From assembly GCF_965279055.1 (NCBI RefSeq), contig NZ_OZ257125.1, positions 2,914,001 through 2,978,000 on the forward strand: 64,000 nt of DNA, written 5' to 3'. The position numbers and the translations under genes were made by a program. The DNA is from Hydrocarboniphaga sp965279055. Lineage in GTDB: Bacteria; Pseudomonadota; Gammaproteobacteria; Nevskiales; Nevskiaceae. Shown here piece after piece: positions 1-8,953 of the stretch. Position 1 is the stretch's first letter. Every line of letters begins with the position of its first letter. The notes under the pieces were generated by a model, which ran no database searches, was not told the DNA's origin, and saw nothing but the letters and a program-made list of their open reading frames with translations.

Positions 1-347
1 CCCCGGGCGTCAAGGTCGGCGGCGGCGTGGTCGAGCACCTGCTGAACGACGTCGAAGTCGAGTGTCTGCCGGCGAACATCCCGGAGCCGTTCGACATCGA
101 CGTGTCCGCGCTGAACCTCAACGAGTCGATCCATCTGTCGCAGATCAAGCTGCCGGAAGGCGTCGAGCTGGTCGAACTCAAGCACGACAACGACCTCGCC
201 ATCGTCGCCATCCACGTGCCGCGCGCGGTTGAAGAAGAGCCGGTCGTCGAAGCCGCTGCCACCGAAGTCCCGGCCGCGAACCAGAAGGCTGCCGATCCGA
301 AGGCCGCCGCTGGCGCCAAGCCGGCGGCTCCGGCGAAGAAGAAGTAA
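1..347 (+). CDS. rplY: 50S ribosomal protein L25 (Ctc-type), 5' truncated
   Basis: This is the C-terminal part of a ribosomal protein L25 of the long TL5/Ctc type, which binds 5S rRNA in the large subunit. The reading frame is open from base 3, so the N-terminal RNA-binding domain lies outside the window. The visible part holds the conserved beta-rich C-terminal domain (VEHLLNDVEVECLP, then IPEPFDIDVSALNL) and an Ala/Pro/Lys-rich tail ending in KKK. It is followed by a strong terminator and then pth, the usual gammaproteobacterial order (prs-rplY-pth-ychF). Confidence 0.93.
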   Translation, partial: PGVKVGGGVVEHLLNDVEVECLPANIPEPFDIDVSALNLNESIHLSQIKLPEGVELVELKHDNDLAIVAIHVPRAVEEEPVVEAAATEVPAANQKAADPKAAAGAKPAAPAKKK

Positions 348-380
348 GCCGCACCGCGACGAGCCGCATCGTCGTCCAAG

Positions 381-409
381 AGCCCCGCCTTCACCGGCGG
401 GGCTTTTTT
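381..409 (+). terminator. Rho-independent terminator after rplY
   Basis: A perfect 9-bp stem (AGCCCCGCC / GGCGGGGCT) with a 6-nt loop is followed by a run of six T. It lies 34 bases after the rplY stop codon and 30 bases before pth, so pth probably has its own promoter or depends on read-through. Confidence 0.88.
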
Positions 410-438
410 GTTAGTGTTTTTGTTAGCGTGTAAGTCCC

Positions 439-1023
439 ATGCCCGAAGACAAGAAAATCATCGCCATCGTCGGCCTCGGCAATCCCGGCGCCGAATACCA
501 GCGTACCCGCCATAACGCCGGCTTCTGGTTCGCGGATTTGATCGCGGACCGCTTCCGCGCGGACTTTCGCAGCGAGTCGAAATTCTTCGGCGCGACCGCG
601 CGGGTGAAGATCGCCGGCACCGACGTGCTGCTGCTCAAGCCCACGACCTTCATGAACAAGAGCGGCCAGGCTGTCGCCGCGCTGGTCAATTTCTACAAGC
701 TGACGCCGGACCAGCTGCTGGTCGCGCACGACGAGCTGGATCTGCCCGCCGGCGCGATGAAGCTGAAGATCGGCGGCGGCCACGGCGGCCACAACGGCCT
801 GCGCGACATCCACAAATCACAGGGGCCGGATTACCGGCGCCTGCGCGTCGGCATCGGCCATCCCGGCGACAAGAACCTGGTGCTGGACTACGTGCTCGGC
901 CGGCCGTCAAAAGCCGACGAAGAGGCGATCTTCAACGGCCTGGCGCGCTCCGCCGATGCCGTCGAAACCTGGCTGTCGACGACCTGGGACAAGGCCACGC
1001 AGCAATTGCATACGTCGGCCTGA
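439..1023 (+). CDS. pth: Peptidyl-tRNA hydrolase
   Basis: Cytosolic enzyme that hydrolyses the ester bond of peptidyl-tRNAs released from stalled ribosomes. The 194 residues match the bacterial Pth family length. Visible motifs are the N-terminal GLGNPG (12-17), the catalytic His in RHNAGF (H25), FMNKSG (71-76) and the Asp that polarises the His in HDELDLP (D98), followed by GGGHGGHNG. The gene lies between rplY and ychF as in many gammaproteobacteria. No strong Shine-Dalgarno sequence precedes the ATG, so the start is taken from family alignment. Confidence 0.97.
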   Translation: MPEDKKIIAIVGLGNPGAEYQRTRHNAGFWFADLIADRFRADFRSESKFFGATARVKIAGTDVLLLKPTTFMNKSGQAVAALVNFYKLTPDQLLVAHDELDLPAGAMKLKIGGGHGGHNGLRDIHKSQGPDYRRLRVGIGHPGDKNLVLDYVLGRPSKADEEAIFNGLARSADAVETWLSTTWDKATQQLHTSA

Positions 1024-1044
1024 ACCGACCTCAGCGCGGCCGCC

Positions 1045-1623
1045 TCAGCCGCCGGGCGGCGGCAACGGGGAAGGCAGCGGCGCCGGCAGCGCCTGCGGAC
1101 GCACCGGCTCGCCCATGTTCAGCGGCGTCTGCGTCGCACGCGGCGGTGGCGGTGGCGGCATTGCATTGGCCGGCGTCGTCGCGCCGCCCGCTCCGGCACT
1201 GGCGCTGTCGACATAGGCGCGGACCAGCAGATCGCCATAGACGGTCTTCATCTGGCTGGAATTGTCGGTGCCCAGATACACCGGCATCGTGAACGAGCTG
1301 AGCTGCGACTGCGTGGCGCCGCGCGGCTCGTAGATCTGCACGTCGAGCAGCGCCTGGCCGGCGACGCCCGGCAGACCGATCGCGCGCACGTAGGCGCGCA
1401 GCGCGCCGACCGGGCTTACGGTCAGCTCGGTGCGCTGGTCGCTGGGCACCGTGGTCGGCGCGACGTTGTAGGTTTTGCCCTGGTAATCCAGGCTCATGCG
1501 CAGGCTGTAGCCGCCCTGGGCGCGCGCCGCACCGCTGGCCAGCACCGACAGCAGCAGCGCCAGACCGAACCGACGCGCAAAAACGAGGATAATGGCGGCC
1601 GCTGTCGCTGCAGGCTGTTCCAT
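1045..1623 (-). CDS. Secreted protein with proline-rich tail, function unknown
   Basis: I do not recognise the function. The 192-residue product starts with a positively charged segment and a hydrophobic stretch (about 8-34) ending in ASGAARAQ, a plausible signal peptide. The mature part begins GGYSLRMSLDYQGKTYNV, contains a likely beta-rich domain with YEPRGATQSQLSSFTMPVYLG, and ends in a low-complexity tail with six consecutive prolines. The gene is convergent with pth (21 bases between stop codons) and divergent from ychF, so it interrupts the otherwise usual pth-ychF pairing. A periplasmic or surface location is inferred. Confidence 0.75.
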   Translation of the reverse strand: MEQPAATAAAIILVFARRFGLALLLSVLASGAARAQGGYSLRMSLDYQGKTYNVAPTTVPSDQRTELTVSPVGALRAYVRAIGLPGVAGQALLDVQIYEPRGATQSQLSSFTMPVYLGTDNSSQMKTVYGDLLVRAYVDSASAGAGGATTPANAMPPPPPPRATQTPLNMGEPVRPQALPAPLPSPLPPPGG

Positions 1624-1713
1624 GGGGTTCTCCTGAGATGTTCTTATCGGGCTATTTCGAGAACCTGTTTAACACCCGCCGCGAGTCGTAATCAACTGAC
1701 AGGAATCATCCCC

Positions 1714-2811
1714 TTGGGTATCAAATGCGGCATCGTCGGCCTGCCTAACGTCGGCAAGTCCACTCTCTTCAATGCGCTGACCAAGGCGCAGATCCCGGCG
1801 GAAAATTATCCGTTCTGCACGATCGAGCCCAACGTCGGCATCGTCGGCGTGCCCGACCCGCGCCTCGCCGCGCTGGCCGAGATCGTCAAGCCGAACAAGA
1901 TCCTGCCGGCCGCGGTCGAGTTCGTCGACATCGCCGGGCTGGTCGCCGGCGCGAGCAAGGGCGAAGGCCTGGGTAACCAGTTTCTGCAGCATATCCGCGA
2001 CACCGACGCGATCACCCACGTGACGCGCTGCTTCGCCAATGACGACATCATCCACGTCGCCGGCGGCGTCGACCCGATCCGCGACATCGGCATCATCAAC
2101 ACCGAACTCGCGCTGGCCGATCTCGATGCCTGCTCGCGCGCGCACGACCGCGCCGCCAAGGTCGCCAAGACCGGCGACAAGGCGGCGATCGCGCGCGTCG
2201 ACGTGCTGAAACTGTGCATCGCCCAGCTCGACCAGGCGCTGCCAGTGCGCGCACTGGCACTCGACGCCGATCAGAAAGCCGCGATCCGCGACCTGAACCT
2301 GATCACCGCCAAGCCGCTGCTGTACATCGCCAACGTCGACGAAGCCGGCCTGTCGGTCGAAAACGAATACCTGAAAGCGGTGCGCGAACTCGCAGCAGCC
2401 GAGCACGCCGACGTGGTGCCGGTGTGCGCCGCGATCGAAGCCGAAATCGGCCAGCTCGACGAGGCCGACAAGCTCGAGTTCCTGAAAGACCTCGGCCTGG
2501 AAGAGCCCGGCCTGAACCGCGTGATCCGCGCCGCCTACAACCTGCTCGGCCTGCAGACCTACTTCACCGCCGGCGTGCAGGAAGTGCGCGCGTGGACCGT
2601 GAAAGTCGGCGCCACCGCGCCGCAGGCAGCCGGCGTAATCCACACCGATTTCGAGAAGGGCTTCATTCGGGCGGAGACGATTTCGTACGCGGACTTCATC
2701 CAGTACAAGGGCGAAGCCGGTGCCAAGGAAGCGGGCCGCTGGCGGCTGGAGGGCAAGGACTACATCGTCAAGGAAGGCGACGTATTGCACTTCCGCTTCG
2801 CTAACGTCTAG
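1714..2811 (+). CDS. ychF: YchF/OLA1-family ribosome-binding ATPase
   Basis: Obg-related P-loop NTPase of the YchF family, which binds ribosomes and prefers ATP to GTP. The 365 residues align end to end with the E. coli protein: G1 motif GLPNVGKS (9-16), switch regions, DIAGLVAGASKGEGLGNQFL (G3 region), the central coiled-coil insertion, and a C-terminal TGS domain with TYFTAGVQEVRAW and TAPQAAGVIHTDFEKGFIRAE. The start is a TTG codon giving MGIKCGIVGLP; AGGAAT lies about 9 bases upstream. No in-frame ATG would keep the G1 motif, so the TTG start is well supported. Confidence 0.97.
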   Translation: MGIKCGIVGLPNVGKSTLFNALTKAQIPAENYPFCTIEPNVGIVGVPDPRLAALAEIVKPNKILPAAVEFVDIAGLVAGASKGEGLGNQFLQHIRDTDAITHVTRCFANDDIIHVAGGVDPIRDIGIINTELALADLDACSRAHDRAAKVAKTGDKAAIARVDVLKLCIAQLDQALPVRALALDADQKAAIRDLNLITAKPLLYIANVDEAGLSVENEYLKAVRELAAAEHADVVPVCAAIEAEIGQLDEADKLEFLKDLGLEEPGLNRVIRAAYNLLGLQTYFTAGVQEVRAWTVKVGATAPQAAGVIHTDFEKGFIRAETISYADFIQYKGEAGAKEAGRWRLEGKDYIVKEGDVLHFRFANV

Positions 2812-2853
2812 CAGGCGTCGACATTCACCCTACGATCGCTTGCTCAGCAGGCT

Positions 2854-3948
2854 TCAACCGCGTTGGTAAAGATTTTCGTCGTGCGCATCCAGTTTGAATC
2901 GTTGACCGATGCGGCCGAACTTCCAGACCGCTACCGACAGGCACCAGGCCAAAAGGAACAGGCCGACGATCAGATAGCCGAGCACCCCGAAGTCCAACGA
3001 AGCGATGAAGTCGGACAGGCGACCGTGAAGGCCCAGCTGGGCTATCAAGACCTGCGACAGCTCGATCGAGCCGATGACCAGAGCGACCGTAACCGACAGA
3101 CCGGTGGTCGCCGCGTTGTAGAAAATCTTTCGCACTGGATTGAGGAAAGCCCAGTCGTAAGCCTTCGACATCAGCACGCCGTCGGTGGTGTCCATGATCG
3201 CCATGCCAGCGGCAAACAGCAGGGGCAGCGACAACACTGCCCCGATCGGCAAGTCGCCAGCCGAGGCACCGGCTGTCATGCCGAGAAACGCCACTTCCGA
3301 TGCCGTATCGAAGCCTAGGCCGAACAGCAGGCCCAGCGGGTACATCTGCCAGCTGTGATTCAACACCTTCTGCAGCCGCGTGCCGAACAGCCGGTTCAGC
3401 AGCCCTCGTTGGGAGAGCAATTGATCGAGATGCGCGTGGCTATGCGCGCCGGTCCTGGCCTTCTCCCACAGCTTCAGAATATCCATCAGCACCAGCAAAT
3501 TCAGAACGCCGATGATCAGCAGGAAGCTGCCGGAGACCGCGGTGCCGATGATCTTCCCGACATCCTGCATGCCGGGCAGTTGTTGCTTGACCACCACGCC
3601 GGCGAACGCGATGACGATCGAAAGAATCAGCACCACCGACGAGTGCCCGAGCGCAAAAAAAAGGCCGGTACCGAGCGGTCTCTTCCCCTTCTGCAGCATG
3701 AAGCGGACGGAGTCATCGACGGCGGCAATGTGGTCGGCATCGAAGGCATGCCGAATGCCAAGCATATAGGCGACGAAGCCCAGACCAATCAGCGCCGGGT
3801 ACATCGCAGCGAAGTGCAGATACAGCCCCCAGCCCAGCAAGTGCAAGACGGCAACCACGCCGTATATCCCGGATAAACGCGCCCATTCGCCGGGCGTGAA
3901 TGTCATGAAACCGGTCAAGGACTTGGGGCTGAGGCCGATGCTGGGCAT
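2854..3948 (-). CDS. Nickel/cobalt permease of the NiCoT (HoxN/NixA) family
   Basis: Inner-membrane high-affinity Ni2+/Co2+ importer, 364 residues with about eight hydrophobic segments. The NiCoT signature is clear: RHAFDADHI (66-74) with the HX4DH metal motif H67/D72/H73, then GHSSVV, LGFDTASEV and the segment around MDTTDGVLMSKAYDWAF. It is downstream of the TonB-dependent receptor on the same strand (65-base gap), and nikR is divergent from that receptor. The context therefore favours nickel as substrate and NikR as regulator. The family assignment is firm; nickel over cobalt is inferred from context. Confidence 0.93.
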   Translation of the reverse strand: MPSIGLSPKSLTGFMTFTPGEWARLSGIYGVVAVLHLLGWGLYLHFAAMYPALIGLGFVAYMLGIRHAFDADHIAAVDDSVRFMLQKGKRPLGTGLFFALGHSSVVLILSIVIAFAGVVVKQQLPGMQDVGKIIGTAVSGSFLLIIGVLNLLVLMDILKLWEKARTGAHSHAHLDQLLSQRGLLNRLFGTRLQKVLNHSWQMYPLGLLFGLGFDTASEVAFLGMTAGASAGDLPIGAVLSLPLLFAAGMAIMDTTDGVLMSKAYDWAFLNPVRKIFYNAATTGLSVTVALVIGSIELSQVLIAQLGLHGRLSDFIASLDFGVLGYLIVGLFLLAWCLSVAVWKFGRIGQRFKLDAHDENLYQRG

Positions 3949-4013
3949 TCGCGAATCACCGTTTCAGGACTTGCGTCGCCTCAGCCGAGGCGACGATACG
4001 ACCGACCGCTTTT

Positions 4014-6086
4014 TTAAAAAGCAACACCGGCCGTGAGTCGAACCGAACGCGGTTCCACCGGATGAAAGTGGTAGTCGGACACGCCCTCGGCAGGTTCGCC
4101 CGGAAGCCGCGATTCGTAGTAGTAGGTGATGTCGTGATCGTGGCTGTCGAGCAGGTTCAGCACCTGCAGGTTGGCCGTGTAGCGATCCAGGAATCGATAG
4201 CCGACCTGGGCGTTGACGACCGTCGTCGAATTGGACCGCTTGCTGTTGTCTTCGACCAGCGGTCCTGCTCCGAGGTGGCGCAGGCGAATGCCGGCGCTGA
4301 TGCCGTGGGTCTCGGGCACCGTGATACCCAGCGCGAACGTGTTTTCGATCGAGTTCGGAATGCGGTCGCCGTCTTCCGAATCGAGCCGTGCGTGGGCATA
4401 GGCGTAGTCCGCATCGACCACCAGCCACGGCAGTATCGAGTAGTACACCGACAGCTCGACACCGCGACGCTTGCTCGATCCGCTGGGCTCGTTGCCGCCG
4501 GCGTCGCCGACGTAGACCAGCTCGGAATCGAAGTCGAGCTGCCACAGCGAGGCGGCCAGCGTGACGTCGGGAATGATGCCGCTGGACACACCGATTTCGC
4601 TGCCACGCGACTTCACCAGCGCATCGACCTTGTCCTGCGGCGTGACGCCGTCGACCGGATCGACTGTCGTGGTGACGCCGCGCGCATCGTTGCTGTGAAA
4701 ACCCTGGCCGTAGTTCACATAGAACTGGGTGCGATCCCAGGGACCGAAGATCAGCGCGACTTTCGGGCTCAGAATCGAGTCGTGATCCTTGCTGGAGTTG
4801 TCATCGTTGTCGCTGTCGACATCGAACGAATAAAAGTCACCACGCAGGCCGAGCTGCGAACGGAACCAGTGCGTCCACTTCTGTGTGCTGCTGGCGTAGA
4901 GGCCGGCGCTGCCTTCCTTGACCTGGTCCTGACGCACGGTGTCCGTGCGTACGCGCGCCGTCGTCAGCGCCAGGCCGACCGGGTCGATGTCGTCATACCG
5001 GCCCTGCAGGCCGACGGTGAAGTCGATCGGGATTGCGGTCGGCAGCAACCAGTAGCGGCGCGCGTTGAGGCCATAAACCATGCGGTCGTCGAACTGGTTG
5101 AATTGGTCGTCCGGCTGGTCGTCGGCATCGCTCGGATCGCTGAGGAAGTAGCTGAAATCCGAGTACAGCTGCATTTTGTATTTCAGCGCGTAAGCCTGCG
5201 CACGCCAGTTGCCGCCGTCGGCGAGTCCACGGAATTCGACATTGGCGCTATAGCGATGCACGTTGCCGCCATCGGTAGGATCGATGAAGCCGAGCCGGTC
5301 GATGTCGCCACTGTCGACCGCGCGCTGCGGAATCTGGTCCGGCGCGAGATAGTGGATGTTGTAGGTCATCAAGGAGGCCGTCATGCCCTCCAGCTCGCTG
5401 CCGCGGTTGTAGCGCGCAACGGTCGCATACTTGCGCACGTTCTCGTCGAGATCGAACGGTCCGCCGTAGCGCGTCGCTTCGGCGCCGAGCAGCAACTTGC
5501 CGCCGAGCACCGTCGGCGTGCCGGCGAGCAGCAGGCTGCGGTAGTCGAACTCGCCGATGGTGACCTTGGCGATGTTCTGCGGCAGCTCGTCGACATAGCG
5601 CAGGTTCGCCGAGCCGGCGGAGGCGAAGTCGCCGACATCCGCGTAGTACGGGCCCTTGCGATAGTCCAGCGAGCCGATCAGCTCGGGGATGATGAAATTG
5701 ATGTCGGCATAACCCTGGCCATGCCCATGCGTGCGCATGTTGACCGGCAGTCCGTCGACCTCGGTGTAGAAGTCGGTGCCGTGGTCGAGGTTGAAACCAC
5801 GCAGGAAATACTGGTTCGCCTTGCCCTCGCCACTGTGCTGCGTGACCATCAGGCCGGGCACGAATTCCAGCAGTTCGCCGGCGCGCGAGATCGGCCGCTC
5901 GGCCAGCTGATCGGCGGTCACGTAGCCCTGGGTGGATGAGGACGACTCGTCCTGCAGGGTCTGCTCGCCGGTGACCGTCACCGGGTCGAGTTCGACCGGC
6001 ACGCCGCCGGCGTGGGCAGTCGACAGCGCGTTGATGCAGCACAACACCACGATGGTCGCGATCGTACGCGTCCCCAGACTGCGCAT
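4014..6086 (-). CDS. TonB-dependent outer-membrane receptor, probably for a nickel complex
   Basis: A 690-residue TonB-dependent receptor. It has a signal peptide (cleavage near STAHA), a TonB-box-like segment DPVTVTGEQ, a plug domain from about residue 50 to 160 (LLEFVPGLMVTQHSGEGKANQYFLRGF), and a 22-strand-type barrel ending in a terminal Phe (RSVRLTAGVAF). AGGGGA precedes the ATG. It lies between nikR and a NiCoT permease, so the simplest reading is TonB-driven nickel uptake across the outer membrane, as proposed for receptors in NikR regulons of other proteobacteria. The family is certain; the substrate is inferred from neighbours. Confidence 0.93.
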   Translation of the reverse strand: MRSLGTRTIATIVVLCCINALSTAHAGGVPVELDPVTVTGEQTLQDESSSSTQGYVTADQLAERPISRAGELLEFVPGLMVTQHSGEGKANQYFLRGFNLDHGTDFYTEVDGLPVNMRTHGHGQGYADINFIIPELIGSLDYRKGPYYADVGDFASAGSANLRYVDELPQNIAKVTIGEFDYRSLLLAGTPTVLGGKLLLGAEATRYGGPFDLDENVRKYATVARYNRGSELEGMTASLMTYNIHYLAPDQIPQRAVDSGDIDRLGFIDPTDGGNVHRYSANVEFRGLADGGNWRAQAYALKYKMQLYSDFSYFLSDPSDADDQPDDQFNQFDDRMVYGLNARRYWLLPTAIPIDFTVGLQGRYDDIDPVGLALTTARVRTDTVRQDQVKEGSAGLYASSTQKWTHWFRSQLGLRGDFYSFDVDSDNDDNSSKDHDSILSPKVALIFGPWDRTQFYVNYGQGFHSNDARGVTTTVDPVDGVTPQDKVDALVKSRGSEIGVSSGIIPDVTLAASLWQLDFDSELVYVGDAGGNEPSGSSKRRGVELSVYYSILPWLVVDADYAYAHARLDSEDGDRIPNSIENTFALGITVPETHGISAGIRLRHLGAGPLVEDNSKRSNSTTVVNAQVGYRFLDRYTANLQVLNLLDSHDHDITYYYESRLPGEPAEGVSDYHFHPVEPRSVRLTAGVAF

Positions 6087-6123
6087 GCTTTTCCCCTGGC
6101 TAAACGCCGAAAGTAGCCGGCTT

Positions 6124-6150
6124 GTATGACGATATAAAGAATGTGCTTAC
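6124..6150. promoter_or_regulatory. Candidate NikR operator between nikR and the receptor
   Basis: The only GTATGA half-site in the divergent intergenic region starts at 6124. An imperfect inverted partner GCTTAC ends at 6150, giving GTATGA-N15-GCTTAC. The E. coli NikR operator is GTATGA-N16-TCATAC, so one half fits exactly and the other in four of six positions. The site overlaps the AT-rich stretch GATATAAAG, a likely promoter region, and sits 38 bases upstream of the receptor ATG. This is a candidate only. Confidence 0.4.
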
Positions 6151-6230
6151 GCAACGGATCCCGCATCGGATGCAGGCCGCTGCGGGGCGTGCTAGAAGTC
6201 GCGTTGAAATGCCACTTTTTGGAGTGATGC

Positions 6231-6668
6231 GTGCGCCGCTACACGATTTCGATCGAGGATGAACTCGCCGACCGCTTCGAGGCATGGTCCGAGCAACACG
6301 GCTACGAGAATCGCTCGGAGGCGATCCGCGACCTGTTGCGCGATCGCCTCGGCGCCGAAACGCTGCAGGCCGGCAAGAACAGCCACTGCATCGCCGCGGT
6401 GACCTATGTCTACGATCACCACGAACGCGACCTGAGCCGGCGGCTGGCAGACAAGCAGCACGAGCACCACGATCTCACGGTATCGACGCTGCACGTGCAC
6501 CTGGATCATTCCCAATGCATGGAGGTTTCGGTGCTGCGTGGGCCGAGCCAGCAAGTGATCAAGGAGGCTCAACTGCTGATCGCCGAACGCGGCGTACACC
6601 ACGGACACGTGCACACGGTGCCGGTGCCAGGGCCCTCGCTGGTGAAGCTGCGTCCGCACAAGCACTGA
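6231..6668 (+). CDS. nikR: Nickel-responsive regulator NikR
   Basis: Ribbon-helix-helix repressor with a C-terminal ACT-like nickel-sensing domain, 145 residues. Residues 1-45 form the DNA-binding unit (MRRYTISIEDELADRFEAW, then NRSEAIRDLLRDRL). The high-affinity Ni2+ ligands of the family are all present with a one-residue offset from E. coli: H77, H88, H90 and C96 (QHEHHDL, LHVHLDHSQC). Translation starts at GTG with GGAG six bases upstream; a nearby ATG at 6227 is out of frame. It is divergent from the receptor and NiCoT genes, which it probably represses when nickel is plentiful. Confidence 0.96.
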   Translation: MRRYTISIEDELADRFEAWSEQHGYENRSEAIRDLLRDRLGAETLQAGKNSHCIAAVTYVYDHHERDLSRRLADKQHEHHDLTVSTLHVHLDHSQCMEVSVLRGPSQQVIKEAQLLIAERGVHHGHVHTVPVPGPSLVKLRPHKH

Positions 6669-6699
6669 CCGCTCCGAACGATCAGCGCAGGTCCAATCA

Positions 6700-6734
6700 A
6701 AAAGCCACCGGAGCACGCTCCGGTGGCTTTTTTT
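6700..6734. terminator. Bidirectional terminator between nikR and the phosphatase gene
   Basis: A near-perfect long inverted repeat (AAAGCCACCGGAGC / GCTCCGGTGGCTTT) has T runs on both sides. It lies between the convergent stop codons of nikR and the alkaline phosphatase gene and can end transcription from either strand. Confidence 0.9.
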
Positions 6735-6754
6735 CAGCAGGTTTCACTCGCGAT

Positions 6755-8800
6755 TTATTTCTTCGTACCCATCGTCGTCGCCTGCACCAGCTGGAAGAAC
6801 ACGTCGGTGTTGTCCATGGTGCCGTGGAACAGCGAATAGCCTCGGCCGGTCGCGTTCAACGGGACATCGTTGGCGGTGTGGACGGCGGTCGTGTCGGGAA
6901 CCTGGCCCGTGATCAGCAGGCCGCCCGCGGTGTCCTGGTTGATCGGCAAGCCGGGATAGGTGCTGAGCGGGGCGACGGCGATGCCGGGCTGCTGGCTATC
7001 CTTCAGTGGCTTGTCGTTGGCGAGAAAATCTTCGTAGCGATCCGCGTTGGCGCCGTAGCCGATCAACATCTTGAAGTCCGGATTCATCGTCGTCGGATAG
7101 CCGTCGGCTTCGATGCTGTACTTGGGAAAGCCCGCGGCGTCGTAGGTGCCGACGGCCGCGCGCGGACCCGTGGAGCCCGTGCCGCCGCCCGACTGCGAAC
7201 GCGTCAGCAGGTCGGCATTGGTGACCTTGGAGGCACCGATGATCGATGCACCGGCGCACTCGTGGTCGGCCGTCACGATGACCAGGGTCTTGCCCGGTGC
7301 CTTGTCGGAGAAATCCTTGGCGACGCGGATCGCCTTGTCGAACTCGATGGTGTCGTGAACGAAGCGGTCGGTGTCCATGTTGTGCGCCTGCTTGTCGATC
7401 GATGCGCCTTCCACCAGCAGCACGAAGCCGGCATCGTTGTCGTTGTTGAGCACGCTGATCGCCTTGTCGGTCATCTCGGGCAGCAGAGGCTGGTCCGGGA
7501 AACCGTAGTCGTCGACGATCGTCGAGGTGCCGCGGCGCTTGCCGATCTTGTCGTAGCTGACGTTCATGTTCGACAGCGCGAACAGGCCCAGCAGCGGGAA
7601 TTTGTTCTTCGCGGAATCCATGCTCGACTTGTCGGACGCATAGCTCCAGCCGGCACTCTGAAATTCGCCGATCAGGTTGCGCGCCGGGTCCGCAGCGCCA
7701 GGTGCAACGCCCCAGCCGGCGACGATGTCGGCGGGCAGCACGTAGTCCAGCGCCGCGGTGCGGCCGGAGCCGTTGAAGTTGGCGCTGGCGCCGGCGTTGC
7801 CGCAGTTCGGCTCGCTGCCGGTGCAGGTGGTCGGGTTGGGCAGGAACCACTTGCGGCCGCCGCCCATCAGCACTTTCAGACCGGTGGTGGCGCGGTCGTC
7901 GAAGAACTGGTCGACGATGCCGGAGCCGGCACCGCGGTTCGAAGTGTGCGCCGCCATCGACGCCGGCGTCGCATCGAACACGTCGGCGGTGGTGACGATG
8001 CCAAGCGACTTGCCGGTCGTGCGATGCAGGAATTCCGACAGGTATTCCACACGCGGATTATCGAACGCGGCCGCGGTGTCGTCGGGGAACACGCCTTCCT
8101 GGTTGTTGGCGGCCTTGTTGCCCGTCACGTAGTTCTGCATACCCGGCGCAGAGTCGGTGACGATCGAGTTCAGCGACGAGGTCTTGATCATCGCGGTGTT
8201 CTCGAAGGTGTCCATCGCCAGCGGCGTTTTCGCCTTGCCCATGACGATGCCTTCCTGGACGATGCGGGCCGCGGCGCGATGGCCGGTGCCCATGCCGTCG
8301 CCGAGCAGAATGATCACGTTCTTGACCGTGGCAGTGCCAGCGAACAGGTCGACAATCTCGAAGTTGCCGTCGGCGGTGACGGTGGCTCCGTTGCTCTGCG
8401 TGGCGCTGAAGGTCAACACGTGCTCGCCCGGCGTCGCGTTGGTGTAGGCGCGGTACGAGGCAACCGCGGTATTGGCTGCCAGGCCGGCATTCAGGCCGGT
8501 GGTCACCAGCGAGGTCACGCCGCCGCTGGAGGGCGTCACGACGCCGACGGATGCGCCATCGACGAAGAATTCGGCGCGGCTAATCGTCTGGCCAGCATCG
8601 GGTTGCACGGTGGCCTGCAGATCGAAGCGCTGGCCGGGGACGAAGCGCGCGATCACCGGGCTGCTTTCGCCGCCGGCGCTGGCGAACAACACGCTCGGAG
8701 GCGTCAGGCGCGACACGCTGAGGGCGTGGGCCTGGCTGCAGAACGCACTGGCCAGAGCGATGCTCCAGACGCTGCGAAGTAAAATTTTGCGGGTGGACAT
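6755..8800 (-). CDS. Exported alkaline phosphatase (PhoA superfamily) with N-terminal Ig-like region
   Basis: Two-metal-ion phosphomonoesterase of the PF00245 type, 681 residues from the chosen ATG. That start has GGAG nine bases upstream and gives a Sec signal peptide (MSTRKILLRSVWSIALASA, cleavage after AHA). Residues about 30-155 look like a beta-sandwich (AEFFVDGASVGVV, then GEHVLTFSATQSNG), longer than PhoA itself. The catalytic part begins at NVIILLGDGMG (metal ligand D168) and has the phosphorylated serine in VTDSAPG (S217) and the metal motif VTADHE. An upstream in-frame ATG would add 46 residues with no signal-like character, so it was rejected. A role in organic phosphate scavenging is inferred. 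Confidence 0.92.
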   Translation of the reverse strand: MSTRKILLRSVWSIALASAFCSQAHALSVSRLTPPSVLFASAGGESSPVIARFVPGQRFDLQATVQPDAGQTISRAEFFVDGASVGVVTPSSGGVTSLVTTGLNAGLAANTAVASYRAYTNATPGEHVLTFSATQSNGATVTADGNFEIVDLFAGTATVKNVIILLGDGMGTGHRAAARIVQEGIVMGKAKTPLAMDTFENTAMIKTSSLNSIVTDSAPGMQNYVTGNKAANNQEGVFPDDTAAAFDNPRVEYLSEFLHRTTGKSLGIVTTADVFDATPASMAAHTSNRGAGSGIVDQFFDDRATTGLKVLMGGGRKWFLPNPTTCTGSEPNCGNAGASANFNGSGRTAALDYVLPADIVAGWGVAPGAADPARNLIGEFQSAGWSYASDKSSMDSAKNKFPLLGLFALSNMNVSYDKIGKRRGTSTIVDDYGFPDQPLLPEMTDKAISVLNNDNDAGFVLLVEGASIDKQAHNMDTDRFVHDTIEFDKAIRVAKDFSDKAPGKTLVIVTADHECAGASIIGASKVTNADLLTRSQSGGGTGSTGPRAAVGTYDAAGFPKYSIEADGYPTTMNPDFKMLIGYGANADRYEDFLANDKPLKDSQQPGIAVAPLSTYPGLPINQDTAGGLLITGQVPDTTAVHTANDVPLNATGRGYSLFHGTMDNTDVFFQLVQATTMGTKK

Positions 8801-8953
8801 GAGCTGGAACTCCTCGGATGTGGCGTGGTTGTGCGGCGGGAAAACCTTGCGGACATGCAGCAGCCGACGGTGGCGGAGGCCGTCGAACCATCGGCTGGGG
8901 TAAGGATGCGGAGCGAGCTTCTTGCCCGACTTCCGCACCGGGTTTGAAGACGC

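Noticed and set aside
4062..5939. 625-codon open frame antisense to the TonB-dependent receptor
   Set aside because: It mirrors a high-GC real gene; the composition (Val/Asp/Arg/Gln-rich, no domains) is that of a codon-position shadow and it lacks a ribosome-binding site.
6284..8782. 832-codon open frame antisense to the alkaline phosphatase gene
   Set aside because: It runs through nikR and the bidirectional terminator and has no recognisable domain. The opposite strand carries an unmistakable phosphatase.
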